Counted from the first letter of the stretch, positions 51,299 to 61,530 are shown. The stretch is 64,000 bases of DNA from Bacillus sp. FJAT-42376 (GCF_003816055.1 NZ_CP033906.1:2666001-2730000); one strand, 5' to 3'. Numbers and translations are program-made. The notes: generated by a model not told the origin, from the sequence alone.

Positions 51299-54100
51299 TT
51301 AGTTTTGAAGCCAATCGGATGCCATTTCCGCAAGCTCCTCTGCCGGACTGTAATGAACGCCTACCTCCGGCATTGCCTGCAGAAAATATTTTCCGTAGCG
51401 GGCTGACAAAATGCGGCGGTCGAGCACAATCAATAGGCCTTTATCTTTTTCCGTCCGGATCAGCCGCCCAAATCCCTGTTTATATTTTAAAATGGCTTCC
51501 GGCAATGAATATTCATAAAATGCGTTGATTCCGGCATTCTCAAGCTTTTTGGATTTAGCTGATACAACGGGCTGATCGGGTGGCGCAAACGGCAATCTGA
51601 CCATCATGACCGCTTTTACTTGTTCGCCGGGAAAATCAATTCCCTCCCAAAAACTATTCGTGCCGAGCAGAATACTTTTATCGGCCTGGCGGAACGATCT
51701 GATCAGCTTCATCTTGCTCCCACCCCCTATTCCCTGTCCGAGAATCGCATAATCATCCAATTCTTCCCCTTCTTTCAGCCAGGTATAGGTGCTTTTCAGC
51801 ATATCATAAGAGGTAAAGAGAACAAGAATTTTACCGTTCACGGCAGGGGCAAATTTTTTGATGGCGGAAGCCACCGCCTCTGTATATACTTCCTGTGAAA
51901 CATCCCTGATTCCGGGAACGTCTGATGGGACGAGCAGCTTTGTTTGCTTTTTGTAATCAAACGAAGAAGGAAGCATAAGCTGTTTAGGATAAAAATCGGT
52001 CAAGCCGAGCTGTCTGATGGCATGATTGAAAGACCCATTGACAGAAAGTGTTCCCGATACAAGAATCACCGAACGCTTTTTTTCAAACAGAGAGGCCGCA
52101 AGCTGTTCGGAAACATCAACAGGCCTGCTGCAGATCACGGCTGCATTTTTGGCCCCTTTTGCTTCCGCTTCAATCCAAAAAGCGGAATCGCCGCTGCCGT
52201 TTGAAAACAGATCATTGATTGCTTCACTCGCGTATTCAAACCGGTTGGCATAAGAGAAATATTCATTCATCTTCGACTGGGTTTTCAAAGGAAGATCAGC
52301 CGCATTCAATAATTGTTTTTGCTTTTTCATGACAAAAAGAATGTCATATATGTAAAACCGGATCCGGTCCCCCAATTCTTCAATCACAGACCAATAAGGT
52401 TCTGCCGCGGCATGATCCGCGACTGAATAGGAAACACGGTTCGCTGATCCTTTTTTTCTTTTCAATACAAAAGAATGCAGCGTGGTAAAAAAATCATTCA
52501 ATTCATCTGCAAATTCTTTCAGTAAAACATCCATTTCCAGGCAGTAGTCATAGCCTTTTTCCCCTTCGAGCTCAAACCAGTCTGCTACCGATGCCAGCAA
52601 ATCCCCGGAGTACAGGTGTCCAATCCTCTGAAGCCATGAATGCATCGTTACATATTCCAATCTGTACCCCCACTGCTCACCCGCCATTCTTTCTAAATGG
52701 TGGGCTTCATCGATCAGCAGATCATCAAAGTCAGGAAGCTGCTTTCTTTCGGCAGCCGCATCGTTCAGCAGTAATGCATGGTTTACGATAATAAGGGTGC
52801 TGTGCTCTGCTTTTTTCCTTGCCAGATCATAAAAGGACCGTTCCCGATATGGATTCTTCGGATGATTTGAAAGTTTATCGTGATGGATTCTCATCCAAAG
52901 ATTTTTACCGCCTGAGGGCAGATTTAATTCATCCGCATCTCCTGTTTCTGTTTGCATCAGCCATATCAATATTTGGGCCTTCGCCAGGTTTGAGTCATAA
53001 TTCTCATCTGTTTCCAGCAGAGAAAGCTCAAATTTGTGAGGGCAAATATAATGAGATTCCCCTTTTAAAATGACCGCTGTTATCTCTTTAGAAAAGATGC
53101 GCCCGGCTAGTTTTGCATCCCTGTCAATCAGCTGATTTTGCAGCGCTGTCGTATGGGTGCTGTAGACAATTCTAGTTCCGTTATCCATTGCGTATTTGAT
53201 TGCAGGAATTAAAAGCCCCAGTGACTTTCCGCTGCCGGCCGGCGCTTCTGCCAGCATATGCTCCCGATTAAGCAGGGCTTCATACACTTCAGCTATCAGC
53301 TTTTGCTGCTGCGGCCTTGATTCGTAACGATCCAATCTGCTTTTCATGATTTCTGTCAGTTCGCTAAGTTCAGGCTGTGTTTCTTTCTTTCCCTGCTGTT
53401 CCATTTCTTCGTTCCTGTTAAAAACAGGCGAGAATGCAAACGAGCCGAATAGATCCACATCTCCGCCCTCTTTGCTGAATCCCGATTGGTTACCTTCTGC
53501 GATCAGCTCATCCAGCAATTCATGGAGATCACTGATAAAAACGTCGGAAAGATTTCTCAGCTTTCTAAGTGTCACCATAGGCAGTGCTGACAGCTTTTTC
53601 AGGATGATTCCAAAAATTTCAGCGGTCACTTCTGCGTCGCTGTCTGCCTGGTGAGGCCGGTCATGCTGAATCGCCAGTTCCCGGCAAAGCTCGGACAGCT
53701 TATAGCTTTCAAATGACGGGAACATCATTCGCGAAAGCTCAACCGTGTCCATGATACCGCCCGAAAAACGGGGATAGCCTGCCTGTTCAAGCTCTGCCTG
53801 GACAAAGGACAAATCAAAATGAACATTATGGGCAACGAACCATGCGCCATCCAGCATGCTGTTTACTTTGTCAGCAATTTCTGAAAAGACAGGTGCATTT
53901 TCCACGTCCTCATCACTAATTCCCGTCAAGGATTGTATAAAAGCGGGGATGGGCTGAAGAGGATTGACATAACTCATAAAACGGTCTGTTATTTTCCCAT
54001 CTTCAAAAACCACGGCCGCAAATTGTATAATTTTTTCTCCCTTTTTAGGGGAAGTTCCAGTTGTTTCAACGTCCAAAACGACATAACGCCGATGCTCCAT
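51299..54100 (-). CDS. dinG: DinG-type nuclease-helicase fusion
   Basis: 933 aa. N-terminal DnaQ-like 3'-5' exonuclease: YVVLDVETTGTSPKKG (Asp-x-Glu), AHNVHFDLSF, HQADSDAEVT. Then an SF2 helicase-like part: APAGSGKSLGLLIP (Walker A), LLIDEAHHLER (DEAH), and GFGRLIRTEKD (motif VI). The region holding the Fe-S cysteines in other DinG proteins has only one Cys (HYICPHKF), so no cluster; such proteins in staphylococci act mainly as exonucleases. The ATG at 54100 is chosen over a GTG at 54109 because GAGGTG precedes it. Confidence 0.92.
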   Translation of the reverse strand: MEHRRYVVLDVETTGTSPKKGEKIIQFAAVVFEDGKITDRFMSYVNPLQPIPAFIQSLTGISDEDVENAPVFSEIADKVNSMLDGAWFVAHNVHFDLSFVQAELEQAGYPRFSGGIMDTVELSRMMFPSFESYKLSELCRELAIQHDRPHQADSDAEVTAEIFGIILKKLSALPMVTLRKLRNLSDVFISDLHELLDELIAEGNQSGFSKEGGDVDLFGSFAFSPVFNRNEEMEQQGKKETQPELSELTEIMKSRLDRYESRPQQQKLIAEVYEALLNREHMLAEAPAGSGKSLGLLIPAIKYAMDNGTRIVYSTHTTALQNQLIDRDAKLAGRIFSKEITAVILKGESHYICPHKFELSLLETDENYDSNLAKAQILIWLMQTETGDADELNLPSGGKNLWMRIHHDKLSNHPKNPYRERSFYDLARKKAEHSTLIIVNHALLLNDAAAERKQLPDFDDLLIDEAHHLERMAGEQWGYRLEYVTMHSWLQRIGHLYSGDLLASVADWFELEGEKGYDYCLEMDVLLKEFADELNDFFTTLHSFVLKRKKGSANRVSYSVADHAAAEPYWSVIEELGDRIRFYIYDILFVMKKQKQLLNAADLPLKTQSKMNEYFSYANRFEYASEAINDLFSNGSGDSAFWIEAEAKGAKNAAVICSRPVDVSEQLAASLFEKKRSVILVSGTLSVNGSFNHAIRQLGLTDFYPKQLMLPSSFDYKKQTKLLVPSDVPGIRDVSQEVYTEAVASAIKKFAPAVNGKILVLFTSYDMLKSTYTWLKEGEELDDYAILGQGIGGGSKMKLIRSFRQADKSILLGTNSFWEGIDFPGEQVKAVMMVRLPFAPPDQPVVSAKSKKLENAGINAFYEYSLPEAILKYKQGFGRLIRTEKDKGLLIVLDRRILSARYGKYFLQAMPEVGVHYSPAEELAEMASDWLQN

Positions 54101-54183
54101 TATTGACACCTCAATCAGCTTGCATTCCTGCTTATTGTACCATTAACCGAAGCAAAACGCTCGGGAGCCCCGAAGAAATGAAA

Positions 54184-54208
54184 ACAGCCGGCGATACGGC
54201 AGCCGGCC
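54184..54208 (-). terminator. intrinsic terminator of panD
   Basis: CCGGC / GCCGG stem (AGCCGGC palindromic arms) followed by TGTTTTC on the minus strand, about 20 bases after the panD stop. Moderate. Confidence 0.6.
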
Positions 54209-54226
54209 AATTTCCGCTTAATATAG

Positions 54227-54613
54227 TTACATGCGGACGGTTGATGCGGGTTCCGTCCCCAGCATTTCAACAATCCGGTTATTTTCATCCATTATGGCAA
54301 CCTTTGGAGTATGGGTGCGGATTTTTTCTTCCGCCATCATTGCGTACGAAATGATAATGACCACATCTCCTTCCTGAACCAGTCTGGCAGCTGCCCCATT
54401 TAAGCAGACGACACCGGAATCCCTTGGACCGGGAATAATATAGGTTTCAAAACGTGCGCCGTTATTATTATTAACAATCTGCACTTTTTCATTGGCTGCC
54501 ATCCCGACAGCATCCAGAAGATCTTCGTCAATCGTAATGCTTCCCACATAATTTAAGTTGGCTTCTGTAACACGGGCACGATGGATTTTGGCATTCATCA
54601 TGGTGCGGAACAT
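54227..54613 (-). CDS. panD: aspartate 1-decarboxylase
   Basis: 128 aa. Makes beta-alanine for pantothenate. The pyruvoyl group forms by self-cleavage at Gly24-Ser25 (NYVGSITID). Also [19 protein letters not shown] segment near residue 70. Last gene of panB-panC-panD, 21 bases after panC. ATG at 54613 with GGAGGA upstream. Confidence 0.97.
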   Translation of the reverse strand: MFRTMMNAKIHRARVTEANLNYVGSITIDEDLLDAVGMAANEKVQIVNNNNGARFETYIIPGPRDSGVVCLNGAAARLVQEGDVVIIISYAMMAEEKIRTHTPKVAIMDENNRIVEMLGTEPASTVRM

Positions 54614-54634
54614 AGGATCTCCTCCAGTAGGTGA

Positions 54635-55492
54635 TTATTTATCGTTTACCTTCCAAATCAAGTTATCAATCAGCCTGGCACCGGAAAATTTAACAGCGGC
54701 AGCCGCAATGATTTCCCGGCTGTTTTCCGTGACCGGAATCAGTTCAGGGTATTGCAAGACTTCGATATAGTCCATTTCTGCCCCTTTAATTTCTCTCAGC
54801 AGGCTTAATATATGGTTCTGGATATCTTCAGCACTTCGATTTGCCTCTTTTGCAAAGGTATAGCCAGCCTGGAGACTTTCGTAAATTTTCGGTGCCTCTT
54901 TTCGCTCTGCTTCTGTCAAAAACACATTTCTTGAGCTTTTAGCCAGACCATCTTCTTCCCGGACTGTATTTACCGGCACTATATCCAGGGGAAAGAAGAA
55001 CTCATCGACGAGTCCTCTGATCACAGCTACTTGCTGAGCATCCTTTTGGCCGAAATACGCACGGTCAGGCTGAATAATATGAAACAGCTTGGTCAGGACG
55101 GTGACCACCCCGTCAAAATGACCGGGTCTTGATTTTCCGCACAGCACATCTGTTCTCGCAGCGGCTTTAAGAGTAACGTAAGGAGCATGGCCATACATTT
55201 CGTCAGGTTCCGGGGTGAATACGAGATCCGCTCCTGCCTCTTCAGCCAATTTCAAATCTCTTTCAATATCCCGGGGATAAGATTCAAAATCTTCATTTGG
55301 ACCGAATTGAGTTGGATTTACAAAAATGCTGACGGCTACTTTTTCATTTTCTTTTCGTGCCCGTCTCATTAATTCCAGATGTCCTTCATGCAAATAGCCC
55401 ATAGTAGGCACAAATCCAAGTGAACGGCTGTTTTCTGCTTTCCATCCTGCCACAATTTCTTTAGCTTCGCTCACTTTTTTTACAACGATCAT
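54635..55492 (-). CDS. panC: pantothenate synthetase
   Basis: 285 aa. ATP-dependent joining of pantoate and beta-alanine. [15 protein letters not shown] holds the HxGH nucleotidyl motif; [21 protein letters not shown] and KSSRNVFL are further active-site blocks. ATG overlaps the panB stop (ATGA at 55489-55492). Complete. Confidence 0.97.
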   Translation of the reverse strand: MIVVKKVSEAKEIVAGWKAENSRSLGFVPTMGYLHEGHLELMRRARKENEKVAVSIFVNPTQFGPNEDFESYPRDIERDLKLAEEAGADLVFTPEPDEMYGHAPYVTLKAAARTDVLCGKSRPGHFDGVVTVLTKLFHIIQPDRAYFGQKDAQQVAVIRGLVDEFFFPLDIVPVNTVREEDGLAKSSRNVFLTEAERKEAPKIYESLQAGYTFAKEANRSAEDIQNHILSLLREIKGAEMDYIEVLQYPELIPVTENSREIIAAAAVKFSGARLIDNLIWKVNDK

Positions 55493-56328
55493 TTTGAGAC
55501 CCCTCCGTACAAGCCATTCAGCAATTCTTCATTCATCGTAAACGTGTGCTCCTGTGCAGGAAACTTCCGTTTTTTCACATCTTCAACATATTGGTTCAAC
55601 GCCTTTTGCATTTCTCCATCTGCGTTTCCATATTGTTTAACGAACTTCGGTGTCCGCTCCACTCCATACCCTGCTACATCATGATAGACAAGAACCTGTC
55701 CGTCTGTATCCGCACCGGCACCGATTCCGATTACCGGAATGGCGAGCTGCTCTGACAGGAGAGCGGCAAGCTGACGGGGAACACATTCTAAAACAAGAGC
55801 GATGGCGCCAGCCTGTTCGCATTGTTTTGCATCATGAAGCAATTTCGCCGCAGCTTCAGGCGTTTTGCCCTGCACCTTATATCCGCCAAGCACTCCGACA
55901 GACTGCGGCGTCAGACCAAGATGTGCAACAACAGGAACTCCCGCTTTCGTTAATGCATCGATCATGCCGGCAACTTCGTCTGCTCCCTCCAGCTTTAACG
56001 CATCACTTCCAGCTTCCTGCATCAGCCTTGCACCATTCCGAAGCGTATCTTCTTTGGAAAGATGGTAACTCATAAAGGGCATATCCGTTACGATAAACGT
56101 CTCAGGAGCCCCCCTTTTTACAGCTTTCGTATGATGAATCATATCTTCCATCGTTACCGGAATGGTTGAATCATACCCCAGTACAACCATTCCAAGGGAA
56201 TCCCCTACGAGAATCATGTCTGCACCCGATTTTTCCGCTTGTTTGGCAGACGGATAATCATAGGCTGTAATCATGGCAATCGCTTCGGAATCCTGTTTCA
56301 TTTTTTGAAAATCTGCTCTGCTTTTCAT
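55489..56328 (-). CDS. panB: 3-methyl-2-oxobutanoate hydroxymethyltransferase
   Basis: 279 aa. First pantothenate step, adding a hydroxymethyl group from methylene-[49 protein letters not shown] and [15 protein letters not shown] are family blocks; Glu in ALVLECVP is the base. ATG at 56328 follows GAGGAGGG. A candidate regulatory leader with a terminator lies directly upstream. Confidence 0.97.
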   Translation of the reverse strand: MKSRADFQKMKQDSEAIAMITAYDYPSAKQAEKSGADMILVGDSLGMVVLGYDSTIPVTMEDMIHHTKAVKRGAPETFIVTDMPFMSYHLSKEDTLRNGARLMQEAGSDALKLEGADEVAGMIDALTKAGVPVVAHLGLTPQSVGVLGGYKVQGKTPEAAAKLLHDAKQCEQAGAIALVLECVPRQLAALLSEQLAIPVIGIGAGADTDGQVLVYHDVAGYGVERTPKFVKQYGNADGEMQKALNQYVEDVKKRKFPAQEHTFTMNEELLNGLYGGVSK

Positions 56329-56372
56329 TCGTTTCCCTCCTCTTTATAGAGGAACAAAGGGATCCACAACAT

Positions 56373-56408
56373 AAAAATTCCTTCTTCTGCAAGTGGAGAA
56401 GAAGGAAT
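56373..56408 (-). terminator. leader terminator (attenuator candidate) before panB
   Basis: ATTCCTTCTTCT pairs perfectly with AGAAGAAGGAAT around CCACTTGC and is followed by TTTTTA on the minus strand, 45 bases ahead of the panB start. Its place in front of the first gene, not behind one, suggests attenuation. Confidence 0.7.
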
Positions 56409-56423
56409 GGACATACCAAATTA

Positions 56424-56462
56424 GCCGGATCATTCCTCTGTCCCAGTCCTCTGGATCAAGGC
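56424..56462 (-). promoter_or_regulatory. candidate structured leader element of panBCD
   Basis: On the minus strand GCC-TT-GATC and GATC-C-GGC can pair around a loop holding CAGAGGACTGGGACAGAGG, with the direct repeat AGAGGA twice. It lies immediately before the leader terminator. A 'pan' motif RNA is known before pantothenate genes in Firmicutes; whether this is one I cannot verify by eye. Confidence 0.4.
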
Positions 56463-56488
56463 AGATTTACTATGGTTTATTTTTTGGA

Positions 56489-56674
56489 TAAGCTCTGTTA
56501 AACTTTGCTATTGATTTCCGTTACAGGCGCTCGCTTTCCGCGGGGCGGGCGGTGAGCCTCCTCGCCGCTTTGCGCCTGCGGGGTCACACCTGTCCCGCTG
56601 CTCCCGCAGGAGTCTCGCGCCTTCCACTACAATCAACTGGTGTTAAAATCAACAAAATGCTTTAACATAGCCTA
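56489..56674. repeat. dispersed palindromic element, copy 10 (longest)
   Basis: TAAGCTCTGTTAAAC at the left, CTTTAACATAGCCTA at the right. Inside: GGCGCTCGCTTTCCGCGGGG, CGGGCGGTGAGCCTCC, GGGGTCACACCTGTCCCGC, TGCTCCCGCAGGAGTCTCG and ACAATCAACTGGTG. It appears to be the fullest copy, about 186 bases, between birA and the panB leader. Confidence 0.9.
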
Positions 56675-56766
56675 TGGATAAAAAACCGGTGGTGAAGTTC
56701 CGTGAAAACGGATACTGCCCGCATTAAGTATACCAAAACCGGCTTATTTTTCAATCCATTTACCTT

Positions 56767-57756
56767 TTAGACGATTTCAATATCAGCTGAATAAATCTTT
56801 TCTATTGAGCCTTCAGCTGTTTCAACAAGCAGGACACCGTCATCGTTGATTCCGAGCGCTTTCCCGCAAATCGTCCCCTGGAGCGTTCTTGCCTTAATTT
56901 CGCGGCCCAGACTAATCGCATACGATTCCCAGAGGAGCTTGACCGGACGGAACCCGACTGAAAGATAGGTGGTGTACAGCTGCTCCAAATTGTACAGAAT
57001 CGACTGGATGAGCCTGGATCTTGAAACTTCCTTTCCCTCTGCCATCTTCAAAGAGGTCGCGATCGTTCTTATTTCCTCTGGAAAGTCTTCAGCATCCTGA
57101 TTTACATTGATGCCCATTCCGATAATGACAGAATGCACCGAGTCCGCTTCCGCCTGCAGTTCAGTTAAGATCCCGACAGCTTTTTTTCCATTGATCAAAA
57201 TATCGTTCGGCCATTTAATGGAAGGATGGATACCGGTTGTTTCTTCGATCGCCTGAACGATGGCAACCGCCGTAAGCAGAGTTAGCTGAGGCGTCCGGCT
57301 GAGAGGGATTTCGGGCTTTAAAATACAGCTCATCCAAATCCCTGTATTGATGGGAGAATGCCAAACCCTGGCGAGCCTCCCTCTTCCCTCTGTCTGTTCA
57401 TCGGCAATGATAATCGTCCCTTCATCTGCTCCCTCACCGGCGTGCACGTACGCGATTTTCTGGGTGGAAGGCACGGATTTTTCATAAATGATGGACTGCC
57501 CGATAAAGGAAGTACGGAGTCCGGATTGGATCTCTGCTGCACTCAGGACTGATGGCTTTTTCTTCAGCCGGTATCCTACCCTTCTGACGGCTTCGACCTC
57601 ATATCCTTCCTTCCGGAGACTTTCAATATGTTTCCAAACAGCTGTCCTGGAACAGCCGAGCATATCGCTGATTCTCTGGCCGGAGACATATTCCTGACCG
57701 GATTCGGCAAAGGCCTCCAGCAGCTTTAGCTTTACATTTCTCTTTGCTTGCTCCAA
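56767..57756 (-). CDS. birA: biotin-protein ligase and biotin operon repressor
   Basis: 329 aa. N-terminal winged helix (SGQRISDMLGCSRTAVWKH, about 25-43) and biotin ligase domain: EGRGRLARVW (about 123-132) binds biotinyl-AMP, SIKWPNDILINGKK carries the catalytic Lys, VGILTELQAE. Charges acetyl-CoA carboxylase and represses biotin genes. Start TTG at 57756, 8 bases after AAAGGTGG and inside the last codons of cca; a GTG at 57768 would sit in that site. Confidence 0.94.
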   Translation of the reverse strand: MEQAKRNVKLKLLEAFAESGQEYVSGQRISDMLGCSRTAVWKHIESLRKEGYEVEAVRRVGYRLKKKPSVLSAAEIQSGLRTSFIGQSIIYEKSVPSTQKIAYVHAGEGADEGTIIIADEQTEGRGRLARVWHSPINTGIWMSCILKPEIPLSRTPQLTLLTAVAIVQAIEETTGIHPSIKWPNDILINGKKAVGILTELQAEADSVHSVIIGMGINVNQDAEDFPEEIRTIATSLKMAEGKEVSRSRLIQSILYNLEQLYTTYLSVGFRPVKLLWESYAISLGREIKARTLQGTICGKALGINDDGVLLVETAEGSIEKIYSADIEIV

Positions 57757-58931
57757 CGGACAAACCACCTTTTTATATCTGTACTAGAGTTTGGCAGCCT
57801 GGCTGCCAGTACTTCCAATTCAATCTTGCGCAGCGCTTCCGCAATCCATGGACCAGGCTTTTGCTCAGCTGCTGCCAAAAGATCATTTCCATTTATTTTT
57901 AAATCATTTCGTGAATGGATCGGGAGCTTGCGATACCTGTAAACTGCATGATCTGGACCGCCTTCATCGACCCATTCAGGCTGCAAGCTGCAAATTTTCT
58001 CCGTTAAAGCAACGGTCTCTTCCCCTGCCTCGTAGAGCATGACGTTCGTCCATGGACTGTTTAATCTTTTCAGCAAAAAAGAATGGATGGAACAGATCTT
58101 ATCGATTCTTTTTGAGGACATTTTCCACCGTTTTAAAAATGCTGCTGGATTTTCTGTTTTCAGGTCGAAAAGGAGAAGAGCCCACCTTTCCATTAACCCA
58201 AGTTCAGCTGAGAGCATCCTTTTCAGGAAATTCGTCCATCCCGGACGATCCAAACCAGGCAAATGACGGATCAGTCCTGTTCTTTCAAGAAGCACCGATG
58301 CAGAGGAAAAAGCTTGTCCTGTAAGGAGCTTGTCAAACTCCGCCAGCTTTCTTTCAATGGAAATGTGCTCCATCAGATGGGACAGCTGACGGATTGCCTG
58401 AACGGATTCATCTGCGATCATAAAATCAAGCTGGCTTGAAAATCTTAAAGCCCTCAGCATTCGCAGCGCATCCTCAGTAAACCTCTCTTCCGCTTTTCCC
58501 ACTGTTTCAATTCTTCTTTCCCGCAGGGCTTCCCGCCCGCTGAAGTAATCATGCAGCGTGCCGTTCTTATCCATAGCGATGGCATTCATAGTGAAATCCC
58601 TTCGCTTCAAATCCTCTTTCAAGGATGAAACAAAATCAACCTTTTCGGGCCTTCTAAAATCCGCATAACCCGACTCTGTGCGGAACGTCGTCACTTCGTA
58701 AGATTCTCCATCCTGAAGGACGAGGACTGTCCCATGGGCCGCCCCGACATCCGCAGTTTTCACAAAAATCCTCTGGACTTCTGCGGGCACAGCCGATGTC
58801 GCAATATCCACATCATGAATCTCCCTGCCAAGCAGAGAATCGCGGACCGCTCCTCCAACAAAATAAGCTTCATAGCCTTCTTTTTCAAGCTTGCTGATGA
58901 TAGGCAGTGCGTTCAGAAATTCCTTTTCCAT
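57732..58931 (-). CDS. cca: CCA-adding tRNA nucleotidyltransferase
   Basis: 399 aa, class II. Adds or repairs the 3' CCA of tRNA. YFVGGAVRDSLLGREIHDVDIA holds metal Asp40 and Asp42 (given here in two parts: VGGAVRDSLLG and HDVDIA), then LKRRDFTMNAIAM and EDALRMLRALRF. ATG at 58931 has GGGAGA upstream and gives the family N-terminus; the open frame extends to 59018 inside bshA. Overlaps birA start; 4 bases after bshA. Confidence 0.95.
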   Translation of the reverse strand: MEKEFLNALPIISKLEKEGYEAYFVGGAVRDSLLGREIHDVDIATSAVPAEVQRIFVKTADVGAAHGTVLVLQDGESYEVTTFRTESGYADFRRPEKVDFVSSLKEDLKRRDFTMNAIAMDKNGTLHDYFSGREALRERRIETVGKAEERFTEDALRMLRALRFSSQLDFMIADESVQAIRQLSHLMEHISIERKLAEFDKLLTGQAFSSASVLLERTGLIRHLPGLDRPGWTNFLKRMLSAELGLMERWALLLFDLKTENPAAFLKRWKMSSKRIDKICSIHSFLLKRLNSPWTNVMLYEAGEETVALTEKICSLQPEWVDEGGPDHAVYRYRKLPIHSRNDLKINGNDLLAAAEQKPGPWIAEALRKIELEVLAARLPNSSTDIKRWFVRWSKQREM

Positions 58932-58935
58932 CGCA

Positions 58936-60072
58936 TCAGTCTCCCTGAAGCAATCCGTAATAGATGGATTCATACTGCCCGACAATTTGATCCCGCTTAA
59001 AAATTTCCTGAGAATCAATCATTGCCTGCTCTGAAAAACGGCTGTGCAGCTCTTCGTTTTCCAATAAGGAAAGGACATTCTCCGCCGCCGCTTCTACATC
59101 CCCTACTTCCACAATGAATCCATTCTTTCCGTCTGAAATGACTTCCGGAATGCCGCCTATATTGGTTCCGATGCATGGAACACCGCATGCCATTGCTTCA
59201 AGAAGGACAAGGCCGAAGCTTTCCTTCTCTGACATGAGCAGCTTGATATCACTAATGGAGTAAAGCTCGTCCAGATTCTCCTGTTTGCCTAAAAACAGCA
59301 CCTTATCCCGCAACCCCATTTCTTCAACGAGTGCGCACACACCTGACATTTCAGGACCGTCTCCGACTAAAAGAAGTTTAGAAGGCATTTTCTCAGCAAC
59401 ACGGGCAAAGATTTTCACAACATCCGTTACCCTTTTTACCTTCCTGAAGTTCGACACATGAATGAGCACTCTTTCATCGTCCTGAATGCCAAAATCCTTC
59501 TTCAGATAGGCTGCGTCCTTTTTGAAATAGACTCGTTCATCAATAAAGTTGTAAACGGTTTCGATGTGCTTGTTCGGAGCAATCAAATCGTATGTCTGCT
59601 GAACGAGAGCATTTGAAACGGCTGTCACCCGGTCGGAGGCTTCGATCCCAAACCTGATCAGCTGGGCCATAGAAGGGTCTGAGCCGAGTACGGTAATGTC
59701 TGTCCCGTGAAGGGTCGTAACGATTTTCAGCTGATCGCCGGTCATCTGCTTAGCCAAAAATGCACATATCGCATGCGGAATCGCATAATGGACGTGAAGG
59801 ATGTCCAGATTCTCTCTTTGCGCTACCTCTGCCATCTTACTTGAAAGAGCAAGGTCATACGGAGGATTTTTAAAAACTGAATATTGGTTCACTTCAACAC
59901 CGTGAAAATAGATATTGCTGTAGACTTTATTGAGGCGAAACGGGATGCTGGAGGTAATAAAATGGATTTCATGCCCCTTTTCTGCAAGCAGCTTCCCGAG
60001 TTCTGTGGCTACGACTCCCGATCCTCCTACAGAAGGATAACAGGTTATGCCAATTTTAAGTTTCTTTTTCAT
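58936..60072 (-). CDS. bshA: bacillithiol glycosyltransferase BshA
   Basis: 378 aa, GT4 family. Joins GlcNAc from UDP-GlcNAc to L-malate, the first step of bacillithiol synthesis. [18 protein letters not shown] near the N-terminus, [30 protein letters not shown] and [16 protein letters not shown] (E-x7-E motif). ATG at 60072 with TAGGTGA upstream. A relic of bshB1 runs into its start (see 60056). Confidence 0.95.
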   Translation of the reverse strand: MKKKLKIGITCYPSVGGSGVVATELGKLLAEKGHEIHFITSSIPFRLNKVYSNIYFHGVEVNQYSVFKNPPYDLALSSKMAEVAQRENLDILHVHYAIPHAICAFLAKQMTGDQLKIVTTLHGTDITVLGSDPSMAQLIRFGIEASDRVTAVSNALVQQTYDLIAPNKHIETVYNFIDERVYFKKDAAYLKKDFGIQDDERVLIHVSNFRKVKRVTDVVKIFARVAEKMPSKLLLVGDGPEMSGVCALVEEMGLRDKVLFLGKQENLDELYSISDIKLLMSEKESFGLVLLEAMACGVPCIGTNIGGIPEVISDGKNGFIVEVGDVEAAAENVLSLLENEELHSRFSEQAMIDSQEIFKRDQIVGQYESIYYGLLQGD

Positions 60073-60175
60073 TTTTTTCACCTAGCAATTCACTTATTAC
60101 GAATGGATTTTCGCTGACTAACTCTTCAGCACTCTGTTAGTGGGCGGCCTTCCAAAACCGCTTCAGAATACGGAA
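60056..60175 (-). pseudogene. bshB1: decayed 3' end of bshB1
   Basis: In the minus frame, FRILKRFWKAAH, a stop codon (60137-60139), then [20 protein letters not shown] and a TAA at 60056 inside bshA. It lines up without gaps with the end of B. subtilis BshB1 as I remember it (K-x-F-x-K...YAE-G-F...P...DLLG). Position (between mgsA and bshA) and the overlap with the bshA start are those of bshB1. The rest of the gene, including the metal-binding HPDD motif, is gone; 60176-60289 reads as nothing else. Confidence 0.5.
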
Positions 60176-60289
60176 GAATGGCGGTCCGGATTCGACTTGT
60201 TTCCAAACACCGGTCTTCAAGACCTGCCAAAGGCACGGCCCGCATTATTTCCTCAAAGGTACAGGCCGTTTTTAAAAGAATTCTGCGGA

Positions 60290-60712
60290 TTACGATTCAT
60301 CATGCTCTTCTTTTCGCTGGTGAATCACTTTTCTCCATGTTAAGTCCCCTCTGTTTAATCCATGGATGACTATTTCTGCGGTACCCATATTGGTTGCGAG
60401 AGGAATGGCATACACATCACATAGCCGAATAAGAGCTGAGACATCAGGTTCATGCGGCTGAGCGGTCAGCGGATCCCTGAAAAAGATGACAATATCCATT
60501 TCATTTCTTGCAATCATCGCACCGATTTCCTGGTCTCCCCCAAGAGGGCCCGACTGGCATCTTGTAACAGATAATCCGGTTGCCTCCATTATCCGCAGTC
60601 CGGTCGTACCTGTCGCATACAAATCATGCTCTTCTAAAATACTTTTATAAGCCGTAGAAAATTGAACCATATCATTCTTTTTTTTATCATGGGCAATCAA
60701 GGCTATTTTCAT
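60290..60712 (-). CDS. mgsA: methylglyoxal synthase
   Basis: 140 aa. Converts dihydroxyacetone phosphate to methylglyoxal and phosphate, a bypass of lower glycolysis. [12 protein letters not shown]-terminus (His8), ATGTTGLRI phosphate site and the catalytic base Asp60 in [10 protein letters not shown]. Located dapB-mgsA-(bshB1 relic)-bshA. ATG at 60712. Confidence 0.96.
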   Translation of the reverse strand: MKIALIAHDKKKNDMVQFSTAYKSILEEHDLYATGTTGLRIMEATGLSVTRCQSGPLGGDQEIGAMIARNEMDIVIFFRDPLTAQPHEPDVSALIRLCDVYAIPLATNMGTAEIVIHGLNRGDLTWRKVIHQRKEEHDES

Positions 60713-60726
60713 CAGCTAATCCCTCG

Positions 60727-61527
60727 CTATTCAATGATATTCTCCAGTCCATAAACAAGTGTTTCAATCTTCATTACCTGCTCTGCAGAAAGTCTGACTC
60801 CTGACATAAAAGATTTGCGGTCATATGAATCATGCCTGATCTTCAGCGTTTGCCCTTCTCCTCCGAATAAAACCTCCTGATGGGCCACAAGCCCCGGAAG
60901 CCTTACACTATGTATTCTGATTCCGCTGTAAGAAGCTCCTCTTGCACCGGAGAGCGTCTCTTTCTCATCCGGATGGCCCTGCTGTTTCTCCTGTCTGACT
61001 TCTGAAATCATTTCAGCTGTTTTCAGACCGGTGCCTGATGGCGCATCCAGTTTCTGATCATGGTGCTGCTCGATAATTTCTACATCGGGAAAGTATTTGG
61101 CTGCCATCTGTGAGAATTTCATCATGAGAACGGCTCCAAGCGCAAAGTTGGGGGCGATGATCACACCGAGGCCGTTTCTCTCGGATAACTCTTTCAGTTC
61201 TCTTAAATCGTCCTCTGTGAACCCTGTCGTTCCTACAACCGGCCGCACTCCCATCTCAAGCGCCGTTCTGGCATGAAGCATTCCGGTTTCAGGCGTTGTC
61301 AGGTCGATGAGCACATCCGGCTTCGTTTCAAACAAGCACGTTTTTAGATCTTGATAAATTAGGGCTTCACTTGCAAACCCTTCACCGGTCTCATTTAATT
61401 TTTGACCGCCATTTTTCCGGTCCAGAACCCCGGCCAGTTGAAAATGCTCCGTTTCTTCCACTAAAGCTACTGCTTCTCTCCCCATTCGCCCGCGGGGGCC
61501 GGCTACAACGATTTTAATGGTTTCCAT
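60727..61527 (-). CDS. dapB: 4-hydroxy-tetrahydrodipicolinate reductase
   Basis: 266 aa. Lysine and dipicolinate pathway. Rossmann [14 protein letters not shown] (G-x-x-G-x-x-G from Gly10), [11 protein letters not shown], and substrate motif [15 protein letters not shown]. Start taken as ATG at 61527; the in-frame codon before it is GTG. It begins 4 bases after the ypjD stop. Confidence 0.96.
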   Translation of the reverse strand: METIKIVVAGPRGRMGREAVALVEETEHFQLAGVLDRKNGGQKLNETGEGFASEALIYQDLKTCLFETKPDVLIDLTTPETGMLHARTALEMGVRPVVGTTGFTEDDLRELKELSERNGLGVIIAPNFALGAVLMMKFSQMAAKYFPDVEIIEQHHDQKLDAPSGTGLKTAEMISEVRQEKQQGHPDEKETLSGARGASYSGIRIHSVRLPGLVAHQEVLFGGEGQTLKIRHDSYDRKSFMSGVRLSAEQVMKIETLVYGLENIIE

Positions 61528-61530
61528 CAC

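Noticed and set aside
60140..60343. Open frames of 63-67 codons on the plus strand between bshA and mgsA
   Set aside because: No ribosome-binding site, antisense to the end of mgsA and to the bshB1 relic, and no recognisable domain.
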